Assembly (NCBI GenBank): GCA_947623555.1
Contig: CANQGW010000015.1
Location: 1-32,553, forward strand
Reading direction: 5' to 3'
DNA length: 32,553 nt
DNA from: an uncultured Clostridia bacterium
GTDB lineage: Bacteria > Bacillota > Clostridia > TANB77 > CAG-508
The position numbers were made by a program, and so were the translations under genes. This document shows, piece after piece, positions 1 to 7,694 of this stretch (position 1 is its first letter; every line of letters starts with the position of its first letter). A model generated the notes under the pieces. The model saw only the letters and a program-made list of their open reading frames with translations. It was not told where the DNA came from and made no database searches.

Positions 1-68
1 GATGGGACTCGAACCCACGGTCTCCAGTGCCACAAACTGGCGCGTTAACCAACTACGCTACATCCACC
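1..68 (-). tRNA. tRNA-His (GTG), 3' end cut by window edge
   Basis: Read on the minus strand, the sequence starts at 68 with the extra G(-1) typical of tRNA-His. It then has a D-arm, an anticodon stem closing a loop with anticodon GTG, a five-base variable loop and a T-arm with loop TTCGAGT. The last six acceptor bases, the discriminator and any encoded CCA lie beyond base 1. The part of the fold inside the window pairs correctly. Confidence 0.93.
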
Positions 69-97
69 ATCTTTCCACGTTCACACGCATATATAAT

Positions 98-125
98 TTT
101 ATAACAAAGTAGAGTATTTTGTCAA
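98..125 (-). promoter_or_regulatory. Promoter for tRNA-His
   Basis: On the minus strand a perfect -35 TTGACA (120-125) is followed after 16 bases by TATAAA (98-103), about 30 bases before the tRNA 5' end. It overlaps the inverted repeat that probably ends the sortase transcript. Confidence 0.6.
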
Positions 126-157
126 GATATTAATTAATTTTTTATACTCTACTTTGT
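104..157 (-). terminator. Long-looped inverted repeat after the sortase gene
   Basis: A perfect 14-bp inverted repeat (104-117 with 144-157) has a 26-base loop just downstream of the sortase stop codon. It could end sortase transcription, but the T-tract is weak and the loop holds the tRNA-His -35 box, so an overlapping regulatory role is possible. Confidence 0.4.
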
Positions 158-167
158 CTAAATTAAT

Positions 168-854
168 TTATTTTTCTTTTGCCCATATAATTAATCTATT
201 TTTTGAATCATCTGTACATGTGGTTAATGAAATTTCTCTTTTTCCTCCAGTATCTCTTACTGCATAACTGAAATCATGCTCATTTGTTGTATATATATGA
301 TAAATTTCATATTCTACCCTTTTGCCTTCCATATCTGTTATGTATATTTTATCCCCTTCTTGTAATTTTTTATTATTAGAAAAGAACGTTCCATTTCTAA
401 AGTTATGTCCTGCTAAAACGGTGTTTCCTACTTTGTTTGGTCCTGGGCCATAAAGAACAACTATTGCTGTTTCCATTGCTTTTGGGGAAGCATCATTTAA
501 TAAATAGTAGTTTACTTTTGTTTTTGGTATTTCTATCCTACCTGCTACCTCAAACCCTTTATATGTAAGAGGTTTATTGCTGTTTCCACTTTGGCTATTT
601 GTTGTATTTTCTGTATTAGTATCAATATTTGGTGTTATTATTTCGCTATTATCAATTTGATTATTTCCTTCTTGATCTGTAGTATTTACATTGTTAATAT
701 ACGAATTAAATTGACCTAATGACTCTTCTGAATCTGAATTTGCCATATATGCTTTATACCAATCAATACCTACGAAAATTATCAAACCTATAATGGCAAT
801 AATAGAAATTATTAAAATAACTGTTAAAACTTTACTATATTTACTATTTTGCAT
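168..854 (-). CDS. Sortase (class D-like)
   Basis: A 228-residue membrane-anchored transpeptidase that would attach or polymerise surface proteins through a sorting motif. Residues 9-30 form one membrane segment. A low-complexity Asn/Thr/Ser linker follows to about 95, then the sortase barrel. The catalytic triad is visible: His150 in AGHNFRNG, Cys213 in LTTCTDD and Arg220 in NRLIIWA. The start has a strong ribosome site (AGGAGGT) and an extended -10 (TGCTATAAT, 897-905) lies upstream, so it may be transcribed apart from the HIT gene. The class is judged only from the layout. No obvious LPXTG-type substrate is encoded in the window, so its targets lie elsewhere. Confidence 0.85.
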   Translation of the reverse strand: MQNSKYSKVLTVILIISIIAIIGLIIFVGIDWYKAYMANSDSEESLGQFNSYINNVNTTDQEGNNQIDNSEIITPNIDTNTENTTNSQSGNSNKPLTYKGFEVAGRIEIPKTKVNYYLLNDASPKAMETAIVVLYGPGPNKVGNTVLAGHNFRNGTFFSNNKKLQEGDKIYITDMEGKRVEYEIYHIYTTNEHDFSYAVRDTGGKREISLTTCTDDSKNRLIIWAKEK

Positions 855-918
855 TTGTATTACCTCCTATTTATTAGGTTTTCTACATATATATTTATTA
901 TAGCATATTTTTAATAAA

Positions 919-1275
919 TTATCTACTATTATGGCACAATTTAGGTCCCATTTTTGTACCCGCTAGTAAATGAAAATGAATATGCATTACTTCTTGCCCT
1001 GAATCTGGTCCACAATTTGCAATTAATCTAAATCCATTTTTATCTATGCCTAAATTTTGGGCTATTTTTTGTATAGATTCCATTATTTTGCTTACTATAT
1101 TCATATCCTCGCTTTTAAGTTCCATTAATGTAGCAATATGTTTTTTAGGTATTACTAAAACATGAATTGGTGCAGCTGGATTTATGTCTTTAAAAGCTAA
1201 AATATCGTCATCTTCATATACTTTTTCTGATGGGATTTTACCATCAATTATTTTACAAAAAACACAGTCTTCCAT
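919..1275 (-). CDS. HIT family nucleotide-binding protein (HinT-like)
   Basis: A 118-residue HIT protein of ordinary length. The histidine triad His98-x-His100-x-His102 is in MHIHFHLLAG, and the N-terminal CVFC is typical of zinc-binding HinT proteins. Family members hydrolyse purine nucleoside phosphoramidates and aminoacyl-adenylates. It lies 38 bases after alaS on the same strand and is probably the last gene of the mltG-alaS unit. That position suits clean-up of adenylates released by a synthetase, but this is inference. The C-terminus runs a few residues past the usual end. Confidence 0.9.
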   Translation of the reverse strand: MEDCVFCKIIDGKIPSEKVYEDDDILAFKDINPAAPIHVLVIPKKHIATLMELKSEDMNIVSKIMESIQKIAQNLGIDKNGFRLIANCGPDSGQEVMHIHFHLLAGTKMGPKLCHNSR

Positions 1276-1314
1276 TTATTTTTTTGCAAAATGCCAAGCA
1301 TTTTGCTCTCCTTT

Positions 1315-3069
1315 CTATTCTAATATTGCTTTTATTCTTCTTACACCTGCTGAACTAGATTCTTCTTTTATAATTTTAAAATGTCCAAGCTCTCCTGTGT
1401 GAGTTACGTGTGGTCCTCCACAAATTTCTTTGCTAAAGTCACCAATTGTATAAACTTTTACTTTTTCTCCATATTTATTTTCAAATAAACCTGTTGCACC
1501 AGAAGCTTTTGCTTCTGCTAGCGTCATTTCCTCACATGTTACTTTTAAATCGCGTTTAATTTGCTCATTTACTAAATCTTCTACTTGTTTTATTTGTTCA
1601 GGTGTCATTTTTTCTGGATGTGTAAAGTCAAACCTTAACCTTTCTACTGTAATATTTGATCCATTTTGTTTTGCGTGCTCTCCTAGTACTATTTGAAGTG
1701 ATTTATGCAAAAGATGTGTTGCTGTATGATATTTGGTAGTTTGTTCGTTTTGCTCTGCTAAACCACCTTTAAATTTCTGTTCACTTCCAAGCCTTGACTT
1801 TTCTTGATGCTCTCTAAATAGTTTATCAAATTCAGCATTATCTATTGTAAAGCCTTTTTCCTTTGCTAAATCAGAGGTAATTTCTGGTGGGAAGCCGTAT
1901 GTTTCATATAATTTAAAAATAGTATACCCATCTATTAAGTTTTTATTTTCTTGTTTTAGCTTATTTACAACTTTTTCAAACTCTCTTTCACCATGTGATA
2001 AAGTTCTTATAAATTTATCCTTTTCTTCGATGATAGTTTTTTTAATTATTTCTTTGTTTTCTTGTAATTCTGGATACATTTCTTTTAAGGTATCTATATA
2101 TAAATCTATTAGTTCATCAAGTTTATTTAGGTCTATTTGTAATTTATTTAAATGCCTTGTCATTCTTCTAATTAACCTTCTTAATACATAGCCCCTATCT
2201 ATATTGCTTGGTCTTCCTCCATCTGAAATAACCATAATGCTAGAACGTAAATGTTCTGCTACAATTCTTCTACTTTCTATATTATCTACTTTTGCAAGTT
2301 CTTTTAATTTTTCCATAACAGGTAAAAATAGTTCTGTGTCAAATGGTGTTTCTTTTCCTTGTAGTAGCATTGCCATTCTTTCTAGACCCAAGCCTGTATC
2401 TACATTTTGTTGTTTTAATTTTGATATAGAGCCATCTTTTGATTTATAGTATTCCATAAATACATTGTTCCAAATTTCTACATATTTGCCACAATTGCAA
2501 GATGGGTCACAATTAGGTGAACAAGCTGGCTTTCCTGTGTCTAAAAACATTTCTGTGTCTGGTCCGCAAGGTCCTTCTTCGCCTGCGATCCACCAGTTGT
2601 TATCTTTTCCATAAAAATATATTCTTTCTTCTGGTATACCTGCTTTTTTCCATGCTTCTGCCGAAACATTATCCCTTGGAGCGTCTTTATCTCCTGCAAA
2701 ACATGTTACAGATAGTTTTTCTGGGTCAATTCCTAAATGTTTAGTTAAAAATTCATAAGACATAGCAATTGCTTCATCTTTAAAATAATCACCTAATGAC
2801 CAGTTTCCTAGCATTTCGAAGAATGTTAAATGGCGGTTGTCGCCAACTTCATCTATGTCGGTTGTACGTAAACATTTTTGGTAATCTGTAAGGCGCTTTC
2901 CTTCTGGATGTTTTTCACCTAAAAGGTATGGCACTAATGGTTGCATACCTGCGGTAGTAAATAATACTGATGGGTCATTTTCTGGAATAAGTGGTGCGCT
3001 TGGAATTACCTTATGCCCATGCTCCTTAAAAAAATTTAAATATTTGTTTCTAATTTCAATTGCCTTCAT
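1315..3069 (-). CDS. alaS: Alanyl-tRNA synthetase, compact form lacking the C-Ala domain
   Basis: Charges tRNA-Ala. The class II catalytic core is complete, and the editing site is present as His448/His452 (HTATHLLH) with Cys550/His554 (CGGPH). The protein is only 584 residues, against about 876 in E. coli. It ends just after GVRRI, so the C-terminal C-Ala domain is missing, and the stretch between the core and the editing domain is about 100 residues shorter than usual. The phrase GPCGPDTEMF replaces the usual bacterial GPCGPCSE-type sequence. From memory this resembles the short AlaRS of Patescibacteria. The stop is a clean TAG followed by the HIT gene, and I see no remnant of a C-Ala domain downstream. 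It starts 13 bases after mltG. Confidence 0.95.
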   Translation of the reverse strand: MKAIEIRNKYLNFFKEHGHKVIPSAPLIPENDPSVLFTTAGMQPLVPYLLGEKHPEGKRLTDYQKCLRTTDIDEVGDNRHLTFFEMLGNWSLGDYFKDEAIAMSYEFLTKHLGIDPEKLSVTCFAGDKDAPRDNVSAEAWKKAGIPEERIYFYGKDNNWWIAGEEGPCGPDTEMFLDTGKPACSPNCDPSCNCGKYVEIWNNVFMEYYKSKDGSISKLKQQNVDTGLGLERMAMLLQGKETPFDTELFLPVMEKLKELAKVDNIESRRIVAEHLRSSIMVISDGGRPSNIDRGYVLRRLIRRMTRHLNKLQIDLNKLDELIDLYIDTLKEMYPELQENKEIIKKTIIEEKDKFIRTLSHGEREFEKVVNKLKQENKNLIDGYTIFKLYETYGFPPEITSDLAKEKGFTIDNAEFDKLFREHQEKSRLGSEQKFKGGLAEQNEQTTKYHTATHLLHKSLQIVLGEHAKQNGSNITVERLRFDFTHPEKMTPEQIKQVEDLVNEQIKRDLKVTCEEMTLAEAKASGATGLFENKYGEKVKVYTIGDFSKEICGGPHVTHTGELGHFKIIKEESSSAGVRRIKAILE

Positions 3070-3082
3070 TCTAACTTCCTTC

Positions 3083-4162
3083 CTAAAATTCTATCCATAA
3101 TCCTGAACTTTGTAATTCATTTATTTTTTTTGTATGTTCTTCATTTGTTCTTGTAAAATATACATTTCCGTTTTTATCTGCTACAAAGAACAAATAAGGT
3201 GTATTATTAGGGCTTATTGCCGCTTCAATAGAGCTTACGCTTACCATTGAAATTGGTCCTACTGGCAACTTGCCATTCATGTTAGGCCCTCTAGTATTAT
3301 ATGGGTTATATTCATTAATTTCTGATAAATATAAATCCCTTGTTCCCATGTCTATTTTAAATGCATAATATGTTGTTACATCACTTTGAATTGGCATATT
3401 TTGATTTAACCTATTATATATTACACTTGCTACATCTTTTCTGTCTTTTGCAAATACTGCTTCGTTTTCGATAATAGATGCAATAGTTAAAAGCTCATGA
3501 ACTGAATTTTTAGAATTTTGCATTTGCTCTTTATATGGGTTTAATTTATTTTCCATTTGATTTAACATTGCGTCAAATATAGCTTGTACTTTTACATTTT
3601 TTTCAAACTCATACGTGTCTGGGAAAAGGTAACCTTCTAATGGATAATATATATCTTTGTTTTTTATTTCATCTGTAATAAACCAATATTTTTCAATTAG
3701 TGAGTTTATATAGTTTTCGTCTTTTAAAAGTGCATATACATCATCTACAGTATTGTTTGTTTCTTCTGAAATTTTTTGGGCTATCCACCTCATGTTTTTT
3801 CCTTCAACAAAAGTAATTACTGCAATACTTTCGTCATTAAGTTTTCCTGTTTGCAAAAGTTTTGCAATATCTTCTACTGACATGCTTTTAGTTACTTCAT
3901 AGTTACCTGCTTGAAAATTAGAAATATTGTTTAGCTTAACATATATTCTAAAGGCTAAACTGCTTTTTATAACATCTGCATTTTTTAAAGTTTTAGCAAT
4001 ATCTGCTGCTCCTGACCCCATTTCAATTTTTACAATTTGTTTGTTTTCATCACCTTTTTTTGCAGGCATTAATGAAACATTATACCATATAACAATTGAT
4101 GCTAATATTAATAAAATTGCTGCTAATATTGATAGTATAATTATAATTACTTTTTTTGACAT
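3083..4162 (-). CDS. mltG: Endolytic transglycosylase MltG (YceG-like)
   Basis: A 359-residue membrane-anchored enzyme that cleaves nascent glycan strands at the membrane and limits their length. Residues 4-27 form the membrane anchor. A LysM-like part follows (about 45-110), then the YceG catalytic domain, with the catalytic glutamate expected at Glu232 in SIIENEA. The conserved YNRL and QSDVTTYYA stretches and the C-terminal LPVGPIS and YLFFVAD motifs are present. It heads a mltG-alaS-HIT unit with its own perfect promoter at 4202-4230. Confidence 0.95.
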   Translation of the reverse strand: MSKKVIIIILSILAAILLILASIVIWYNVSLMPAKKGDENKQIVKIEMGSGAADIAKTLKNADVIKSSLAFRIYVKLNNISNFQAGNYEVTKSMSVEDIAKLLQTGKLNDESIAVITFVEGKNMRWIAQKISEETNNTVDDVYALLKDENYINSLIEKYWFITDEIKNKDIYYPLEGYLFPDTYEFEKNVKVQAIFDAMLNQMENKLNPYKEQMQNSKNSVHELLTIASIIENEAVFAKDRKDVASVIYNRLNQNMPIQSDVTTYYAFKIDMGTRDLYLSEINEYNPYNTRGPNMNGKLPVGPISMVSVSSIEAAISPNNTPYLFFVADKNGNVYFTRTNEEHTKKINELQSSGLWIEF

Positions 4163-4201
4163 GTATTTTTCTCCCTTAAAACTTATAGTTTGATATGTTT
4201 A

Positions 4202-4230
4202 ATTATAGGTTTTATAAGCATAATTGTCAA
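4202..4230 (-). promoter_or_regulatory. Consensus sigma-A promoter for mltG-alaS-HIT
   Basis: On the minus strand TTGACA (4225-4230), a 17-base spacer and TATAAT (4202-4207): a perfect match at both hexamers, 40 bases before the mltG start. Confidence 0.85.
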
Positions 4231-4258
4231 GGTGTGTATTGGTTATAAATTTCTTAAA

Positions 4259-5578
4259 TTACTCACCTATTAGCTCTAAATTTTCTACAGTTTTTACTTT
4301 TATTTTTTCAATTACATTTTGCATATTTTTATTTGTTTTTAATTTTGCTATCATATAATTTGAAGTGTGACCTTTAAAGTACTCTCCTTCTTTTTCTTCA
4401 AATAGTACCTCTACTTGTTTTCCTAAATATTGGTTTAAATAATAGTTTTCATTTTCATTTGAAAGGTTTATTAGTAAGGTACTTCTTTTTTCCTTTATAT
4501 TTCCATCAATTTGGTTTTTCATGTTAGCAGCTACAGTGCCCTGCCTTGGTGAATATTTAAAAATATGCATTTTATAAAATTTAATTTTCTTTAAAAATTG
4601 ATATGTATTTTCAAACTCTTCTTCTGTTTCACCTGGAAAACCCACAATAATATCTGTAGTTAAATGTACATTTGGAAATGCTTTTCTTAAAAGTTTTGTA
4701 CTGTTTTCAAAGTCTTCTACCGTGTACTTTCTATTCATTCTTTTTAGTGTTTCATTACACCCACTTTGAAGTGATAAATGAAATTGGTCACATATTTTTG
4801 AAAGTTTGCTTAACCTTGTTACAAAGTCTTTTGTTATAATAGTAGGTTCTAATGAACCTAACCTTATTCTTTCAATTCCATCTATTTTTTGAATATCTTC
4901 TAATAAATCAATTAGTAAATATTTTCTTTTTCCATTTATTAAATTTTCTTTTGAAAAATCTTTTCCATATGATGCAACATGTATACCGGTAATAACTACT
5001 TCTTTAATTCCTAATTTACTTATTTTTGTTATTTCTTCTATAACACTTAATGGGTTTCTACTTCTTACTCTTCCCCTTGCGTATGGAATAATGCAGTAAG
5101 AGCAAAATTGGTTACATCCATCTTGTACTTTAATAACTGCTCTTGTTTTTTCTGTATAAGTAACTGAACCAAAGTCTAAAAATTGTTTTTGATTTGCTAT
5201 GTTTGAGACTTCTACAATACTGCTTTTGTTTTTCATAGCCTCTTCTATGTATTTCACAATGTCATTTTTTTCATTAACACCTATTATTAAGTCTATTTCA
5301 GGAATATCTTGTAGCTTTTCTTTTGCTACTTGTGCATAACATCCTGTTACTACTAAAACAGAATTAGGGTTTAACTGCTTTACCCTATTTAGCATTTGCC
5401 TTGATTTTCTGTCTGCCATATTTGTTACTGTACAGGTATTTATAATATATACGTCTGCTTTTTGTTCAAATTCTACTATGCTGTATCCACCCTCAAGCAT
5501 TTTTTGCATCATTGCATTTGTTTCATATTGATTTACTTTACAACCTAAAGTACAAAATGCTACTGTTTTTTTCTCCAT
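4259..5578 (-). CDS. mtaB: tRNA threonylcarbamoyladenosine methylthiotransferase MtaB
   Basis: Radical-SAM enzyme that converts t6A37 to ms2t6A in tRNAs reading ANN codons. The 439 residues have the expected order: the N-terminal UPF0004 domain with cluster ligands Cys13, Cys49 and Cys80, the radical-SAM core with Cys155, Cys159 and Cys162 (CNQFCSYC), and a C-terminal TRAM-like RNA-binding segment. The NTCTVTN and GCYAQV motifs fit MtaB better than MiaB or RimO. It follows the DUF2442 gene by 37 bases. Confidence 0.93.
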   Translation of the reverse strand: MEKKTVAFCTLGCKVNQYETNAMMQKMLEGGYSIVEFEQKADVYIINTCTVTNMADRKSRQMLNRVKQLNPNSVLVVTGCYAQVAKEKLQDIPEIDLIIGVNEKNDIVKYIEEAMKNKSSIVEVSNIANQKQFLDFGSVTYTEKTRAVIKVQDGCNQFCSYCIIPYARGRVRSRNPLSVIEEITKISKLGIKEVVITGIHVASYGKDFSKENLINGKRKYLLIDLLEDIQKIDGIERIRLGSLEPTIITKDFVTRLSKLSKICDQFHLSLQSGCNETLKRMNRKYTVEDFENSTKLLRKAFPNVHLTTDIIVGFPGETEEEFENTYQFLKKIKFYKMHIFKYSPRQGTVAANMKNQIDGNIKEKRSTLLINLSNENENYYLNQYLGKQVEVLFEEKEGEYFKGHTSNYMIAKLKTNKNMQNVIEKIKVKTVENLELIGE

Positions 5579-5615
5579 TTTTTTGCTATTTCCCTTCTTT
5601 ATTTAAAACAACTTA

Positions 5616-5867
5616 TTATTTTTCTTTTAATATGCTATCATTGTATAATATTTCTGGTGCAATATCTTCTTCACTTTCCCATTGAACAGATAAACCCATA
5701 ATTCTAATTTTTTTAAATTTTTCTTTATCTTTTAATTTCTCATAAAATTTACATGTATCTATAAGTTTTTTCATATCATAAACTTTTTCTTCCCCTGTTT
5801 CGTATAATAACTCTATTTTATAATCATCTAATGCTCTTGCTTTAATAAGTTTAGGTGTTATATACAT
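5616..5867 (-). CDS. DUF2442 family protein
   Basis: An 83-residue protein with the DUF2442 pattern: an N-terminal strand pair, YETGEEKVYDM, a central FYEKLKD segment and a C-terminal VQWESEEDIAPEILY. It lies 21 bases after the DUF4160 gene and is surely cotranscribed with it. DUF4160 and DUF2442 genes are often adjacent and have been suggested as a toxin-antitoxin-like pair. I see no nuclease motif, so function is open. Intact and of normal length. Confidence 0.85.
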   Translation of the reverse strand: MYITPKLIKARALDDYKIELLYETGEEKVYDMKKLIDTCKFYEKLKDKEKFKKIRIMGLSVQWESEEDIAPEILYNDSILKEK

Positions 5868-5888
5868 AAGTTTTGCCCCCTTTTTTCT

Positions 5889-6155
5889 TTACTTTAAAGG
5901 TTCTATTTTAAAATAATCTTCTCCGTTTTTCATTAAATTCCACAAAGAATTAAGTTCTTCTGAATGTAATAAAATCCATGCTTCCACTAATTTTCCTTGT
6001 TTAGTTGGTATTTGTCCTTCTAATTTATTACCATTAAAGTCATAAACCGAGTTAAAATCATTGTACATTACATGTATATGTGGTAAATGATGTTTTCCAT
6101 CTTCTTTAAAAAACATTTGTATAACAATACCATAAAATTGCGAAATAACTGGCAA
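5889..6155 (-). CDS. DUF4160 family protein
   Basis: An 88-residue DUF4160 protein, recognised by the start VISQFYGIVIQMF, the HHLPHIHV motif and the VEAWILLHSEELNSLW helix. It starts with TTG at 6155, chosen because a strong ribosome site (GGGAGGTG) sits eight bases upstream and no ATG fits. First gene after the perfect promoter at 6265-6293. It probably works with the DUF2442 protein. Activity unknown. Confidence 0.85.
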   Translation of the reverse strand: MPVISQFYGIVIQMFFKEDGKHHLPHIHVMYNDFNSVYDFNGNKLEGQIPTKQGKLVEAWILLHSEELNSLWNLMKNGEDYFKIEPLK

Positions 6156-6264
6156 TTACATTTCACCTCCCTTATTATATAATTTTAAGATATAAATGTA
6201 AATATAATTTATGGAAATAAAATTGCAAGATTTAGCAATTTCAAAGATAAATAAAATTTGTATT

Positions 6265-6293
6265 ATTATATAGTATATTCCATTTTCTGTCAA
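6265..6293 (-). promoter_or_regulatory. Consensus sigma-A promoter for DUF4160-DUF2442(-mtaB)
   Basis: On the minus strand TTGACA (6288-6293), a 17-base spacer and TATAAT (6265-6270). The leader of about 100 bases contains a short hairpin (AAATTGC paired with GCAATTT, about 6220-6241). Confidence 0.8.
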
Positions 6294-6355
6294 GAATTAT
6301 ACATTAGCTTTACTACTGTCCTGTCCAGAGCTTTGATAATTAACTCTCCAATTCA

Positions 6356-6384
6356 TTTACTTTTGCTTATTTATGTTATATAAT
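6356..6384 (+). promoter_or_regulatory. Promoter of the envelope operon
   Basis: TTTACT (6356-6361), a 17-base spacer and a perfect TATAAT (6379-6384), 26 bases before the ATG at 6411. The -35 is only a partial match. Confidence 0.6.
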
Positions 6385-6410
6385 TTATAGTGTTGAAAGG
6401 AGATTATGCT

Positions 6411-7673
6411 ATGAAACAAAAAAAGCATATATGGCTATATATTGCTATATTTTTTATTTTATTATTAATTATTGCTATTGCATTTTTACTTTTGCCTAAA
6501 TTAGGAATAAATTTATTTCCTTTTACTGAAGAAAACAATACAGATGTAAGTAAGGTTGCATTTGTAGATAACTTAAATACAAATGAAATAAATAACCAAA
6601 ATAACGTTAACACTCAAAATTTTAATACATCTAATAATATAGATAATTCTACTGCCATTGATATTGCAACTAGTATAGCTCCTGAAGATATTCCAGATTA
6701 TGATTTTTATTTTGAACTTCCTATTAGTGGTTCTACTGGTTATGCTTCAATTAATATGAATATGGTAGAAGCCCCTAATTCTACTAAAATTATTAAGAAA
6801 TTATCTGCTGGAGATGCGTTTGAAATAATAGAAGAGCAAAATGGATATTTAAAAATTAAATATAATAATACCCAAGGCTTGGTTAATGCAACTTACTGTA
6901 TGATTAATCTTCCTGATGTTATTCCTTCTATTATTTATGATGATACAAATAGTTATAGTTCAATTTTTAAGTCTTCTGGCTATAACATTCCAAATATTAC
7001 TGGAAAGCAACTTTATAATGTTTACTTTTATAATGAAAGACTTAAAAAGGAAGAATATGTTATGCCTGTTATTTACTCTATGGCTAAAAAGGTCATGACT
7101 GCTCAAAAAGCTGCATTGAAAGATGGATATTCTTTAAAAATATATGAAACTTATAGACCTTATGAAACCCAGCAAAGTGTATGTACAAATTTAAAAGCAT
7201 TATTAAAAGAAAATAAAACTGTTTATGACGGCATTTATAGTGACGGTTGGAGCGAAGACTGGTTTATTAATCAAGCTATTTCTAGCCATCAAAGAGGAAT
7301 TGCCATGGATGTTAGCTTGGTTAAAATAAAAAGTTCAAAAGTAATTACTGTTGGGAAATATTATTGCTTATCTATTACTAAATATTCAGAAGAGCAAATG
7401 CCTACTTCAATGCATGAGCTTTCTAAAGCTTCTGCTACTTTTGAAAAAGGTGTTGCTACATATTCTAAAACTGCTTGGAAAAATGGTGTTTTATCTAAAT
7501 CAATGACTACGGGTGCTAAAAGGTTACAACAATATTGTACTAATGCGGGTCTTACCCCTCTTTCGTCTGAATGGTGGCATTTTAATGATTTAGATAGCAG
7601 AAATAATATTGGGGATAATTATAGTACTGGAAAATATAAAATTACTAAATGTTTAAGCACTTTACCATTATAA
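6411..7673 (+). CDS. Membrane-anchored D-Ala-D-Ala carboxypeptidase, VanY/M15 family, with SH3-like domain
   Basis: Expected to trim D-alanine from peptidoglycan stems outside the membrane. From ATG 6411 (420 aa) there is one membrane segment (about 7-28), an Asn-rich linker, an SH3-like domain (about 105-165) and an M15 domain with zinc motif His293-x6-Asp300 (SSHQRGIAMD) and the Glu387/His390 pair (SEWWHF). YRPYETQQ is also typical. A GTG at 6390 is in frame, but the ribosome site AAAGGAG (6396-6402) lies between the two and decides for 6411. First of four same-strand genes with short gaps. Confidence 0.9.
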   Translation: MKQKKHIWLYIAIFFILLLIIAIAFLLLPKLGINLFPFTEENNTDVSKVAFVDNLNTNEINNQNNVNTQNFNTSNNIDNSTAIDIATSIAPEDIPDYDFYFELPISGSTGYASINMNMVEAPNSTKIIKKLSAGDAFEIIEEQNGYLKIKYNNTQGLVNATYCMINLPDVIPSIIYDDTNSYSSIFKSSGYNIPNITGKQLYNVYFYNERLKKEEYVMPVIYSMAKKVMTAQKAALKDGYSLKIYETYRPYETQQSVCTNLKALLKENKTVYDGIYSDGWSEDWFINQAISSHQRGIAMDVSLVKIKSSKVITVGKYYCLSITKYSEEQMPTSMHELSKASATFEKGVATYSKTAWKNGVLSKSMTTGAKRLQQYCTNAGLTPLSSEWWHFNDLDSRNNIGDNYSTGKYKITKCLSTLPL

Positions 7674-7694
7674 AATTTAAGGAGGATTTAAGAA

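Noticed and set aside
104-157. 14-bp inverted repeat after the sortase as a recombination site
   Set aside because: Only one pair, no asymmetric core, and it overlaps the tRNA-His promoter; a terminator is simpler.
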